NCBI GenBank assembly: GCA_902615915.1 | Contig: CACMQQ010000004.1 | Span: forward strand, 167,501 to 214,368 | Length of the DNA stretch: 46,868 nucleotides | Direction of reading: 5' to 3' | Source: an uncultured Fidelibacterota bacterium | GTDB taxonomy: Bacteria; Fidelibacterota; Marinisomatia; Marinisomatales; TCS55 | Shown: positions 1-8,576 of the stretch, one piece after another | How positions within the stretch are numbered: the first letter of the stretch is position 1 | Layout: each line of letters begins with the position of its first letter | Notes under the pieces: model-generated | Told to the model about the DNA's origin: nothing | Databases searched by the model: none | The model's input: the letters and a program-made list of their open reading frames with translations, nothing else | Translations under genes and position numbers: made by a program

Positions 1-244
1 TTTTAAAATATGCTGCATTTATTAATTGATCGTTAGGGTACAAATAAACAAATTGAAAATAATTTAACAATGCATCTTCATATTTACCTTCATTGTATAA
101 TATATTCGAGTGATTAATTAGTTCACTTTTTTGAAATGAGGTGTATTCACTCCATTCATTTTTTATGTCTTCTTTTGATAAATATTTTTGTTGTGAAAAA
201 ATTTGAACTGGAAAAATTAAAAGTATAAATATGAGCTTTCTCAT
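1..244 (-). CDS. Exported TPR-like protein, N-terminal part only (runs off window)
   Basis: The ATG at 244-242 opens a frame that stays open to base 1, so 81 residues are visible and the C-terminus is outside the window. The protein begins with a typical Sec signal peptide (MRKLIFILLIFPVQIFSQQ, positive start then a hydrophobic core). About residues 49-81 resemble a tetratricopeptide helix pair: NEGKYEDALLNYFQFVYLYP followed by an alanine-rich helix. This suggests a periplasmic or outer-membrane-associated repeat protein, perhaps of the BamD/YbgF kind; that is inference from one repeat. It starts 8 bases after the clpX stop on the same strand, so it is probably the last gene of the tig-clpP-clpX transcript. 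The frame and signal peptide are clear; the function is open. Confidence 0.6.
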   Translation of the reverse strand, partial: MRKLIFILLIFPVQIFSQQKYLSKEDIKNEWSEYTSFQKSELINHSNILYNEGKYEDALLNYFQFVYLYPNDQLINAAYFK

Positions 245-252
245 GTTATAAG

Positions 253-1326
253 TTACGCAGACCCTTTTTGTTTAATTTTTTTTAATTTTTCACCTTTTAA
301 AACAAATTCTTTTGAAATGATAATTTTTACAATTCCTTCTTTTTTCAATTCTGGTAAATCGAACATTACAGGCAACAAAATATTTTCCAAGGTAGATCGC
401 AAACTACGCGCACCGCTATTTTTTTTAGCTGAGATTTTAGAGATTTCATTTAACGCAGATCGATCAAAAGAGAGACTTATGCCTTCTATAGAAAATAATT
501 TTTGATATTGTTTTATTATTGAATTTTTGGGTGTAGTTAATATCTTTTTTAAATGTTCAATATTAAGCTTTTCCAATATTGCTAAAATAGGAAGCCTTCC
601 GACAAATTCAGGAATAAAACCAAATTTAACTAAATCTTCAGGTTCGATAAAATTTATAAAATCATCTTTTTCAAAATTATTTTTTTGCAATTTTGAAAAT
701 CCTATGTTTGAAATAGTAATACGATTTCTCACTATTTCTTTTAAACCATCGAATGACCCTCCACAAATAAATAGAATATTTTTAGTATCCATTTGAATAA
801 GGCTTTGCTCAGGATGCTTCCTTCCTCCTTTGGGAGGTAAATTTGCTATGGTTCCTTCTATAATTTTTAATAAAGCCTGTTGAACCCCTTCACCCGAAAC
901 ATCTCTAGTAATAGATGGACTGCTATTTTTTTTGCAGATTTTGTCTATTTCATCAATAAAAATTATTCCTGTTTGAGCTTTTAAAATATCATAGTTCGAA
1001 TTTTGAAGCAACCTTACTAGAATATTTTCAACATCTTCACCCACATAGCCAGCTTCAGTTAAACTTGTTGCATCTGTAATTGCGAAAGGAATATTAAGTG
1101 CCTTTGCAAGTGTTTTTGCGATTAATGTCTTGCCTGTGCCAGTGTCACCAATCATTAGAATATTGCTTTTTTCCAACTCAATCTCGTTCTTCTGAAGCAA
1201 TGTAATTCTCTTATAGTGATTATAAACAGCTACTGAAAGTCTTCGCTTAGCATCATCATGGGCAATTATATACTCGTCCAAGAAAGACTTTATGCTTTTT
1301 GGGTTAAAAAAATTAGAATTTTTCAT
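253..1326 (-). CDS. clpX: ATP-dependent Clp protease ATP-binding subunit ClpX, lacking the N-terminal zinc domain
   Basis: AAA+ unfoldase that recognises tagged proteins, unfolds them and threads them into ClpP in the cytoplasm. Visible motifs are Walker A GDTGTGKT (about residue 60), the pore loop GYVGEDVEN (about 94), Walker B IIFIDEID (about 121), the RKH pore-loop motif in KGGRKHPEQ, and the ClpP-docking IGF tripeptide in TISNIGFSK (about 208). A sensor-2 GARSLRS is near the C-terminus. The protein is 357 residues, against about 420 for the family, because it starts directly at the AAA+ linker ([32 protein letters not shown]). The four-cysteine zinc-binding domain that normally precedes it is absent, and no such sequence lies between this ATG and the clpP stop 19 bases upstream. 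Identity is certain; loss of the adaptor-binding domain is directly visible. Confidence 0.96.
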   Translation of the reverse strand: MKNSNFFNPKSIKSFLDEYIIAHDDAKRRLSVAVYNHYKRITLLQKNEIELEKSNILMIGDTGTGKTLIAKTLAKALNIPFAITDATSLTEAGYVGEDVENILVRLLQNSNYDILKAQTGIIFIDEIDKICKKNSSPSITRDVSGEGVQQALLKIIEGTIANLPPKGGRKHPEQSLIQMDTKNILFICGGSFDGLKEIVRNRITISNIGFSKLQKNNFEKDDFINFIEPEDLVKFGFIPEFVGRLPILAILEKLNIEHLKKILTTPKNSIIKQYQKLFSIEGISLSFDRSALNEISKISAKKNSGARSLRSTLENILLPVMFDLPELKKEGIVKIIISKEFVLKGEKLKKIKQKGSA

Positions 1327-1345
1327 TCATTAAAAATTGAGTTTT

Positions 1346-1948
1346 TTACTTTCTTTCGTTTAAGACAGCATCAATTAATCCATATTTTTTAGCCTCCAAA
1401 GAACTCATAAAAAAATTTCTATCCGTATCTGTTTCAATTTTTTTTAGAGTTTGCTTTGTATTCTTAGCTAATATTTTATTCAAGTTGGATCGCAATCTTA
1501 ATATCTCATCCGCTTGGATCTTTATATCTGAAGCTTGACCCTCAGCTCCCCCCAAAGGCTGATGAATCATTATTCTTGCATTTGGAAGAGCTGATCTTTT
1601 TCCTAATGCTCCACCAGCAAGTAAAAAGGCTCCCATGCTTGCTGCCTGACCTAAGCATATAGTTGCAACATCAGGTTTAATATAATTCATTGTGTCAAAA
1701 ATCCCCATTCCGGAAGTAATTATCCCTCCAGGTGAATTAATATAAAGATAAATATCTTTTTCGCTGTTTTCTGCCTCTAAAAATAGCAACTGAGCAATTA
1801 CCAATGATGCAATGCTGTCATCTATAGGAGTACCTAAAAATATTATTCTTTCTTTCAATAATCGTGAGTAGATATCATATGATCTTTCAAATCTTCCAGT
1901 CTGTTCCACTACCATCGGAACTAATTGATTAGTTATTTTTTTATCCAT
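1346..1948 (-). CDS. clpP: ATP-dependent Clp protease proteolytic subunit ClpP
   Basis: Serine peptidase that forms the tetradecameric chamber into which ClpX feeds substrates. The N-terminal [23 protein letters not shown] is the family hallmark. The catalytic triad is Ser104 (GQAASMGAF), His129 (IMIHQP) and Asp176 (TDTDRN), numbered from the start chosen here. Two ATGs are possible. The one at 1969 lies 28 bases inside tig and has no Shine-Dalgarno. The one at 1948 has AAAGAG just upstream and overlaps the tig stop as ATGGATAA, an 8-base overlap also seen at hemB/hemE, so I prefer it. The order tig-clpP-clpX is the classic bacterial arrangement, and all three are probably co-transcribed. Confidence 0.96.
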   Translation of the reverse strand: MDKKITNQLVPMVVEQTGRFERSYDIYSRLLKERIIFLGTPIDDSIASLVIAQLLFLEAENSEKDIYLYINSPGGIITSGMGIFDTMNYIKPDVATICLGQAASMGAFLLAGGALGKRSALPNARIMIHQPLGGAEGQASDIKIQADEILRLRSNLNKILAKNTKQTLKKIETDTDRNFFMSSLEAKKYGLIDAVLNERK

Positions 1949-3239
1949 TTTGAACTCTTTGGGTTGCATTTTTGCGAAGGTCTTTTGTTAAAATTTTAAC
2001 ATCTTTTGCCTTAACATATTGAAGCAAAAAATCTATAATTTTTCTCTCTAACATAGAATCCTGTAATTTCTTTTTATTCTCATTTTTTTGAAAATGTTTT
2101 TCAACATCAGATGTTTGGCTTTTGTTTTGAGATTTTAGTTTCTTTATTTCGCTTTCCAATTCTTTACTTTCGATTTTGAAACCTTGCTCTTTTAAAAGTG
2201 CATTTCTAATTAGATACCATTTTATATTTTTTTCAGCAATTGGCTTATAGGTTTGTTTAGCTTTTTTGGGATCTAGTTGATTATTGCCGTTTTTTTCCAA
2301 ATCTTCTAATATATTTGATAAATATGAATCCAACATGGAAGATGGGCAGATTGGGTCAATTTTTTTTACAAGAGCATCAATGATATTATTTTCAAAAATC
2401 TCATCAGCTTTCTTTTGATAAGATTCGTCGATTCTAACTTTTATTCTTTTTTTATAGTCAGATAAATTCTTTGATTCAGGATCAACGATTTTTACAAGTT
2501 TATTATCTATTTTAGGAAGTATTTGACGTTCTACATTTTTTACCGTTAGCTCAAAACGTCCTAAATCTCCAGACTCATTAATAGGGACATCAATAACAAC
2601 TTTATCATTTTGTTTTAATCCTGTCAATTTCTTTTGATTGTTTCCATCAAAGGGTGGTTGTCCTATTCTTACATATCTTGTTTCTAGCTTTTTTCCAATA
2701 ATGGGCACTCCGGATGTGTCAACTTCTTGTAAATCACATATTATAAAATCATCTTTTTTTGATCCATCATCGATACTTTTTATCTCAGCATTGTTTCGTT
2801 GAGCCTCTTCTAGAGCCATTTTAACATCTTCCTCGTCGGATACGTAACTAGGTTTTTCAACTGGAAACAGATTGTTTTTCCACTTCGGGAGTTTTATATC
2901 AGGCTCTATTTCAAATTCCACTTTAAACTCAAGATCATTCTCAAACTTGAACTTAACATCAGATATACTACCTTTGTTTATCGGATATATCTGCTCCTCT
3001 TTTAAAGCATTGAGATAATATTTATTTATAGAACTTTCAATAAAATCAGCTTCTATTGAAGTTAAAAATTTGCTCATCAATACTTTTCTTGGGATCTTTC
3101 CTGCCCTGAAACCAGGTAGTTTTATTTTTTTTGAAAACTGCTTCATTGATACATTGAAATCTGGCTCAAGATCTTTCCATGGAATTTTTAGAGACATTTG
3201 CCGATTAAAAGAACTTATTTTTTTTATTTTTATATTCAT
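1941..3239 (-). CDS. tig: Trigger factor, ribosome-associated chaperone
   Basis: Binds at the ribosomal exit tunnel and shields nascent chains. The ribosome-docking signature is present as [13 protein letters not shown] (about residues 43-55, family motif GFRxGxxP). After it comes the N-terminal domain, then a central FKBP-like PPIase segment (about 150-245, with [10 protein letters not shown] and [10 protein letters not shown]). A long, charged, lysine-rich helical C-terminal arm follows (about 250-432). Length 432 matches the family (about 430). The PPIase domain is divergent. The gene starts 52 bases after the preceding membrane-protein gene and overlaps clpP by 8 bases. Confidence 0.93.
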   Translation of the reverse strand: MNIKIKKISSFNRQMSLKIPWKDLEPDFNVSMKQFSKKIKLPGFRAGKIPRKVLMSKFLTSIEADFIESSINKYYLNALKEEQIYPINKGSISDVKFKFENDLEFKVEFEIEPDIKLPKWKNNLFPVEKPSYVSDEEDVKMALEEAQRNNAEIKSIDDGSKKDDFIICDLQEVDTSGVPIIGKKLETRYVRIGQPPFDGNNQKKLTGLKQNDKVVIDVPINESGDLGRFELTVKNVERQILPKIDNKLVKIVDPESKNLSDYKKRIKVRIDESYQKKADEIFENNIIDALVKKIDPICPSSMLDSYLSNILEDLEKNGNNQLDPKKAKQTYKPIAEKNIKWYLIRNALLKEQGFKIESKELESEIKKLKSQNKSQTSDVEKHFQKNENKKKLQDSMLERKIIDFLLQYVKAKDVKILTKDLRKNATQRVQNG

Positions 3240-3291
3240 CTTTTCATTTTTTCTAAATTCATAATTGTGCTTACTAATAGCGATTTGTAAT

Positions 3292-3933
3292 TTAAAAATC
3301 TAAGATCTTAATACTACCCACAAAAATAAAATACATACCGATTATTTGAAAAACATGGAAGAGGTCATTATGATTAAAATGTTTGTGTAAACTAATACGT
3401 GTGAAAACAAATGATGTGCCAAATAAAGATATTATTAGTCCAATGAGAATCTGCTTTGCATCCATGTTTGAATTATGGTACCATGATAAAAACATTACAA
3501 CAGCACTTATAAAAGATATTGGATAATAGATTATTGCAGCATTTTTTATGTCGTCATCGTAAAAAATTTTAATTGTTGAAAAAAAAATAACACCATAAGA
3601 TAAAATTTGTAAAAATTTTTGAGAGTTATCATTTGACGAAATACTAAAAAATATGATAGCTAGAAGCAGTGTCACCGATGATAGCACCATACAGATCATT
3701 ATCATTTTCCAAAGACCTGATCTAAAATTGTGGAATTTTGTTTCTACAGCATGATAAACTGAACCAAACGAAGCACCTATAGCTATTGACAAAAAATAAA
3801 ATGAAAAGTATTTGTGAACTTCCATTTGTGAATTGAAGTAAAGGCTTTGTAAAAAATGAGCGCAGTAGAACCCGAAAATTGCAATTACAAGATCCGTAAT
3901 TATTGTCGTGGGTTCATTTGTAAGTTTTAACAA
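3292..3933 (-). CDS. Polytopic membrane protein, possibly CREST/ceramidase-like
   Basis: 213 residues, nearly all hydrophobic, with about seven predicted membrane spans. Polar residues inside the spans are suggestive: GSVYHAVE after span 2 (Ser and His) and KHFNHNDLFHVFQIIGMY before the last span (several His and an Asp). That spacing of Ser, Asp and three His resembles the CREST superfamily of metal-dependent membrane hydrolases (alkaline ceramidase, PAQR, Per1). The match is from motif memory and is tentative. The gene lies 8 bases after a small membrane zinc-ribbon gene and upstream of tig. Substrate unknown. Confidence 0.55.
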   Translation of the reverse strand: MLKLTNEPTTIITDLVIAIFGFYCAHFLQSLYFNSQMEVHKYFSFYFLSIAIGASFGSVYHAVETKFHNFRSGLWKMIMICMVLSSVTLLLAIIFFSISSNDNSQKFLQILSYGVIFFSTIKIFYDDDIKNAAIIYYPISFISAVVMFLSWYHNSNMDAKQILIGLIISLFGTSFVFTRISLHKHFNHNDLFHVFQIIGMYFIFVGSIKILDF

Positions 3934-3941
3934 AGCTTTTG

Positions 3942-4130
3942 TTAGCTTTTTTTTGTGTCACAATAGGGGCATATGTTTCCCGCCTGAACATTGAATGAAC
4001 ACTCATGGCATTCCCATTCTTCTGTTTCTATATCATCATATATAATATTATTACTTCCTTTGCTAGCAACCAAAAATAAAAGGACGGTAAAAATAAAAAA
4101 TATGATAAAGAATAAAAGTAAGAGGTTCAT
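3942..4130 (-). CDS. Small membrane protein with C-terminal zinc ribbon
   Basis: 62 residues. Residues 1-23 form a single very hydrophobic span (leucine/isoleucine/phenylalanine rich). An acidic linker follows (YDDIETEEWE) and then a CxxC...CxxC zinc ribbon, ECHECSFNVQAGNICPYC. The layout is a membrane-anchored zinc knuckle facing the cytoplasm or periplasm; topology was not determined. It is 8 bases upstream of the polytopic membrane protein and presumably co-translated with it, so the two may work together. I do not recognise a named family beyond the zinc ribbon. Confidence 0.65.
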   Translation of the reverse strand: MNLLLLFFIIFFIFTVLLFLVASKGSNNIIYDDIETEEWECHECSFNVQAGNICPYCDTKKS

Positions 4131-4226
4131 AAAAGTTCATTAACTGCAAAGCAGCATTAAATGAAAAATAAATAAAATAATAGGTCTTTTAAAGAAATTG
4201 AAGAGCAAATAATATGGTTATACAAA

Positions 4227-4658
4227 CTACTGCTTTAATCTATATACTACGCCTTCAACAGTCCCTAAAAACTTATCAACCTGGGTGTATGTATGGAATA
4301 AATATTCCATATTTTCGTATGAATCAGAAGGATAGGATTCATCATCATAATCTCTGAGAAAATTTGCTTCTAGCTTAACAATCATATCTCTAAGAACTTG
4401 ATTCGGGAGGTCTTTTTCACGGAGAAAATTTATCTGAAGATTAAGCTGTCCGTCTGAGGTCATGTGAAAAAGCGGAAGAGTGCCAAAGTCTGAGTCACAT
4501 CGAAATGTAAAAGTTCCATGCTCGTCACCTCTGCCCCAAGATAGTTCGCTAGCAAAGTCTTCAGAAAAATCAATTATTTTTTCTCCGATTTTCGCTATTT
4601 CTCTTGAGCATGAATTTCTCAAATCCTCAACAAATAATTCTTTATTCCACTTGGTCAT
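4227..4658 (-). CDS. Hypothetical cytoplasmic protein, 143 residues
   Basis: No signal peptide or membrane span. The centre carries a distinctive block, SELSWGRGDEHGTFTFRCDSDFGTLPLFHMTSDGQL in outline: a WGRG turn followed by beta strands ending in a TSDGQLNLQINF strand. An acidic tail with many Asp, Glu and Tyr follows. The block loosely recalls a small domain I associate with C-termini of nuclease-like proteins, but I cannot name a family with confidence. It stands alone between the zinc-ribbon gene and hemA with about 100 bases on either side, so it is probably monocistronic. Confidence 0.6.
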   Translation of the reverse strand: MTKWNKELFVEDLRNSCSREIAKIGEKIIDFSEDFASELSWGRGDEHGTFTFRCDSDFGTLPLFHMTSDGQLNLQINFLREKDLPNQVLRDMIVKLEANFLRDYDDESYPSDSYENMEYLFHTYTQVDKFLGTVEGVVYRLKQ

Positions 4659-4766
4659 GTGAGATGAATCCTTGATTAATTATTCAGTGATAAGTTAGGA
4701 ATTTAAATAAAAATTGTAGATAAAAAAAGTGTACTAAATCTTACAGTTTAAACAAGTCAATGATTT

Positions 4767-6026
4767 TTAAGCGTAAGAGGGTGATTTAACTTTTATATTA
4801 AATGAATCTCTTTTAGTCTTTCTAGCGTTAATAGTTTCATTAATTGCAAAAATCAAATAATCTATATCTTGGTAAGTGTGCTTTGGAGTAACTGTTATCC
4901 TTAGCCTAGAACTATCTTTAGGAACAGTTGGATAGAAAATAGGTTGTACATAAATATTATAGTCTTCCATAAGTTTTTTTGATATTTCTTTAGATCTATT
5001 TGCAGATCCAATTAGAACGGGAATAATGTGACTTTCACTGTCTATATATGAAATATTTTTTTCAGAAAGTTTGCTTTTGATATAATTTGCTTTTTTAAAA
5101 ATATCTTGTCTTAAATCATCTGCGTTTTCAATAATATTAAGACTAGTCTTAGCCGCAGCCGCAACAGCAGGCATAATTGATGTCGTGAAAATAAAACCTG
5201 GTGCTTGATTTCTGATGAATTCAATAATATCGTAATCTCCAGTGATATAACCACCAATTTGACCAACAGCTTTAGCTAAAGTGCCATTTATAATGTCAAT
5301 TTGATCAGAAAATCCACATTCGCTAGCTACCCCTTTACCTTCTTTACCATACAAGCCAACAGCATGAACTTCGTCAAGATAGGTCATGGCATTGTATTTT
5401 TTCGCTAATTCAACATAATTACCAATTTTGGCTTTTGTTCCATCCATAGAATACAACGATTCAAAAACAATCAGCTTGGGGGTTGATTTATCAAATTGAG
5501 ACAAAAGCTTTTCTAGCTGCATAGTATCGTTGTGTGCGAAGATGTGACAATTAGCTCCAGCATTTTTAATACCTTGAATTAAAGATGCATGATTTAACTC
5601 ATCTGAGAATATTTGGATATTGGGAATTTTTTTACATAAGGTCCAAAGTGATGTCTGATTTGCAAGATATGCAGAATTGAAAACTAATGCTTTTTCTCTG
5701 CTATGAAATTGTGCAATCTTATTTTCAAGCTCAATATGATAAGGGGTTGTGCCTGAAATATTTCGTGTACCTCCAGAACTTGCACCCACTTTTCTGATCA
5801 CATCTATCATTTCTTCAATTACAACTTCATTTTGACTCATATTTAAATAATCATTCGTACACCAAATTTTTGTCTCATTATTAAACTGTTCATCGCTACT
5901 TGCTTCATGCGCAATATAGGAAAATGGGAATGTTTTTCTTTCGCGAATGATAGGAACAAATTCTCTGTAAAAACCAGACGCTTTAGTTTTTATAATTTCT
6001 TTTTTGAAAAAATCTTTATAATTCAT
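4767..6026 (-). CDS. hemA: 5-aminolevulinate synthase (C4/Shemin pathway)
   Basis: PLP enzyme that condenses glycine and succinyl-CoA to 5-aminolevulinate, the first committed step of haem synthesis. It belongs to the alpha-oxoamine synthase family. Features that separate it from BioF and Kbl are VGASSGGTRNISGTTPYHIELE (about residues 80-100), FSDELNHASLIQGIKNA, FESLYSMDGTKA, LDEVHAVGLYG (PLP-binding Asp and His) and APGFIFTTS. The Schiff-base lysine is Lys252 in GTLAKAVGQ. At 419 residues it is full length. It is divergent from the hemC-hemJ run, with 95 bases between. The C4 enzyme is classically alphaproteobacterial and mitochondrial, so its presence in a non-proteobacterial background suggests transfer. 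Confidence 0.93.
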   Translation of the reverse strand: MNYKDFFKKEIIKTKASGFYREFVPIIRERKTFPFSYIAHEASSDEQFNNETKIWCTNDYLNMSQNEVVIEEMIDVIRKVGASSGGTRNISGTTPYHIELENKIAQFHSREKALVFNSAYLANQTSLWTLCKKIPNIQIFSDELNHASLIQGIKNAGANCHIFAHNDTMQLEKLLSQFDKSTPKLIVFESLYSMDGTKAKIGNYVELAKKYNAMTYLDEVHAVGLYGKEGKGVASECGFSDQIDIINGTLAKAVGQIGGYITGDYDIIEFIRNQAPGFIFTTSIMPAVAAAAKTSLNIIENADDLRQDIFKKANYIKSKLSEKNISYIDSESHIIPVLIGSANRSKEISKKLMEDYNIYVQPIFYPTVPKDSSRLRITVTPKHTYQDIDYLIFAINETINARKTKRDSFNIKVKSPSYA

Positions 6027-6121
6027 TTAATTTATATTATTCTAATTAAAAAATATTCTTTAGACTCAGCAGTCGAAATTATGAATCATAAGTATAATAT
6101 AAAATAATTTTTGTTTTTATT

Positions 6122-7633
6122 TTGTTTAAAAATTCAATAAAAATCATTTCTAGAAAGAGTGCTCTTGCTCGAGTACAAGCCATGATGGTAGGTAGCGAGC
6201 TAGAAAAAAATTTTCCAAAAATTTCAATAGAATACAAAACTATTACATCCTCTGGTGACAGAAACATGAACGAGGACTTAGCAAATGCATCTGAAGAGGG
6301 AATATTTACTAAAGATATAAGCAAATCTATCGAAATAAAACAAAACGATATAGCTGTTCATTCATGGAAAGATGTTCCCATTAACCCATCAAAATCATCG
6401 CAAATTTTTGGAACGCTCAAAAGAGGCGACCCAAGAGATATCCTTTTTTTAAAAAGGTCTACTTTAAAACAAAGAACAAAAAAAGAAATTACTCTTTTAA
6501 CATCTTCTCCTAGAAGAATATTTAATGGCAAAAAAACATTGCCAAAATTATTGCCATTCAATAAATACAGAATTAAAACTAACCCAATCAGAGGTAACAT
6601 AGAAACCAGGCTTGAAAAATTTTTAAACAGTGATAATGATGGAATTATTATTGCTAAAGCTGCATTTGATAGGATGACAACATATAGTGATATGTTTAAT
6701 TTTGATGTTTCTTACTTGATGGACAATACAAAATGGATGATTTTGCCATTATCCATTTTTCCAACAGCGCCCGGACAAGGAGCTATTGCTATTGAAGCGC
6801 ATATTGAAAATACACATTGTATTAAAATGATAAACGATATTAATGACAAAATCGGTTTTTATCAGGTTGAAGAAGAAAAAGAAATCCTAAATATGTTTGG
6901 AGGTGGCTGTCATCAAAAAATTGGAGTAGCTAGCTGGAAAAGAAATAAAATTGATTTTTTATCCTATGTTGGAAAAACTCCAGATGGAAAGATAATTTCC
7001 TATTTCGACAGACAAAAGAACAATTACATATCCAATTCAGAGAAAGTTAAAAGTAGTAGCGCTTTTCCAATTAAGTTAAATGATGCAATTCAGGTAGAAA
7101 GGAAAATGATTAAAAATGATCAAATAGTATCCTCACTTAAAAATAGTTTCATTTATTTAAGTAGGAAAAATGTCCTTTCAGAAAATGTAAAACTTCATGA
7201 GAATAATATTTTATGGACAAGTGGTTTAAGATGCTGGAAAGCTATGGCAAAAAAAGGATATTGGATAAATGGTTCTTCTGAAAGTCTAGGAGAAGAAAAG
7301 AACTTTAACATACAAAATCTAATGGAAGATCAAATTGATCGATATAAACTATCTCATAAAGATGCGATATCAAATACCATGAAAATCATTCCAAGTTATG
7401 AAATAACAAAAATCCAAATAATGGAACAACTGGATGATAAAACGCATTTCTTCTGGATGAGTCCAATGGTTTTCGAAGCTGCAATCAAGAAAAGTCCAAA
7501 CATTTTAGATGGATATCATGCTTGTGGATATGGAAAAACTTATGATTACATCAAAAGTAAGATTAAAGATAAATCAAAAATCAGTCGATACTTATCCCTT
7601 AATCATTGGAAAGAGAAATTAATTGAAAATTAA
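6122..7633 (+). CDS. hemC: Hydroxymethylbilane synthase fused to a diverged uroporphyrinogen-III synthase-like domain
   Basis: Residues 1 to about 310 are porphobilinogen deaminase. They carry ISRKSALARVQA, catalytic Asp84 in HSWKDVP, TSSPRR and IRGNIETRL for substrate binding, and Cys263 in FGGGCHQKIG, which holds the dipyrromethane cofactor. The remaining roughly 190 residues are extra. Within them, FIYLSRKN, ILWTSGLRCWKAM and FFWMSPMVFEAAIKKSP...YHACGYGKTYDYIK follow the pattern of HemD (Rossmann-like halves, a TSP-type turn, then the GxxT motif). I infer a HemC-HemD fusion that supplies the missing uroporphyrinogen-III synthase. The only start before the conserved N-terminus is TTG at 6122, with no clear Shine-Dalgarno; TATAAT at 6093-6098 could be the -10. 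Head of the haem operon. Confidence 0.88.
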   Translation: MFKNSIKIISRKSALARVQAMMVGSELEKNFPKISIEYKTITSSGDRNMNEDLANASEEGIFTKDISKSIEIKQNDIAVHSWKDVPINPSKSSQIFGTLKRGDPRDILFLKRSTLKQRTKKEITLLTSSPRRIFNGKKTLPKLLPFNKYRIKTNPIRGNIETRLEKFLNSDNDGIIIAKAAFDRMTTYSDMFNFDVSYLMDNTKWMILPLSIFPTAPGQGAIAIEAHIENTHCIKMINDINDKIGFYQVEEEKEILNMFGGGCHQKIGVASWKRNKIDFLSYVGKTPDGKIISYFDRQKNNYISNSEKVKSSSAFPIKLNDAIQVERKMIKNDQIVSSLKNSFIYLSRKNVLSENVKLHENNILWTSGLRCWKAMAKKGYWINGSSESLGEEKNFNIQNLMEDQIDRYKLSHKDAISNTMKIIPSYEITKIQIMEQLDDKTHFFWMSPMVFEAAIKKSPNILDGYHACGYGKTYDYIKSKIKDKSKISRYLSLNHWKEKLIEN

Positions 7634-8576
7634 TAGAATTTTATCAAATCAAATTCTTCAAAACATGTGTTCAGAATCCGTCTTTCTTCAGGATCAATTA
7701 GTTCAACCCATCTTTATCAAAGAAAGTAATACTCAGTCTAATACAATTTCAGGTTTGGGCGACAACAAATTGTTTAATCTAAAAGACGGCATAAAAAGGA
7801 TTGAAGATGATCTAAATCTTAACTGCAAAAATTTTATTTTATTTCCTGTGCAAAGTGAAAAAAATAACAAAAATTTTAATGTAGACTTCACTAATTATGC
7901 TATTAAATCTATCAAGGATAATTTTGGATCAGATTTGTTCATGTGGATTGATCTATGTATTTGTTCACTTACTAAAACGGGTCATTGCTGTATTTACAAA
8001 AAGCAAAAAATGGATATACCACTAACTCTAAAAGCTTTAACAAAAATTGCAAAAGAATATTCAACTTCGGGAGTGGATGGTATTGCGCCAAGCTCCATGA
8101 CGCCTGGAATCGTAAAAGAAGTAAGGAAAATGCTAAATAAAGAAAAAAAAGAGCTTATTCCGATAATGTCATATAGTACAAAATTTGCTAGTAATTTTTA
8201 TGGACCATTTCGTGAAGCTGCAGATTCAGCTCCACAATTTGGCGATAGAAGAGAATATCAGTTAGATGTGAAATCTAGAAAATCAGCAATTTCATCAAGC
8301 ATAGCTTACGCTAATGAGGGAGCTGATCTATTGATGGTCAAACCTGGCCTAACATCGATTGATTTAATTTCTGAAATTCGTCAAATCACTAAAAAACCAG
8401 TTGGCGCTTACCACGTAAGCGGTGAATTTGCTAGCTTAAAGATTCTAGATAAAAGTAAATTAATTAATTTCGATAAGGCAACATCTGAAGTTTGGGATAC
8501 TTTTAAAAGAGCAGGTGCTCAATACATAATTAGCTATGCCGCCAGACACGCAAAGAGGATATATTTCAATGGGTAA
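7623..8576 (+). CDS. hemB: Delta-aminolevulinic acid dehydratase (porphobilinogen synthase)
   Basis: Joins two 5-aminolevulinate molecules into porphobilinogen. The two Schiff-base lysines are Lys187 (MSYSTKFAS) and Lys240 (LMVKPG). The active-site lid contains Cys112, Cys114 and Cys122/123 in IDLCICSLTKTGHCC, so this is the zinc-cysteine class rather than the aspartate-rich magnesium class. FYGPFREAADSAPQFGDR is also diagnostic. The start is TTG at 7623, inside the last codons of hemC (11-base overlap). The N-terminus NRILSNQILQNMCSESVF aligns with the family, so no later start is plausible. An AAAGAG lies upstream. Confidence 0.95.
   Translation: MKINRILSNQILQNMCSESVFLQDQLVQPIFIKESNTQSNTISGLGDNKLFNLKDGIKRIEDDLNLNCKNFILFPVQSEKNNKNFNVDFTNYAIKSIKDNFGSDLFMWIDLCICSLTKTGHCCIYKKQKMDIPLTLKALTKIAKEYSTSGVDGIAPSSMTPGIVKEVRKMLNKEKKELIPIMSYSTKFASNFYGPFREAADSAPQFGDRREYQLDVKSRKSAISSSIAYANEGADLLMVKPGLTSIDLISEIRQITKKPVGAYHVSGEFASLKILDKSKLINFDKATSEVWDTFKRAGAQYIISYAARHAKRIYFNG

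Noticed and set aside
4767-6026. Reading hemA as 8-amino-7-oxononanoate synthase or glycine C-acetyltransferase
   Set aside because: The GGTRNISGTT, NHASLIQGI and GFIFTTS blocks are those of ALA synthase, and the gene borders the haem operon.
6632-6650. GATAATGATGGAATTATTA looks like a Fur box
   Set aside because: It lies inside the conserved hemC coding sequence, far from any start codon, and the match fades in the right half. The three intergenic sites share a different core.
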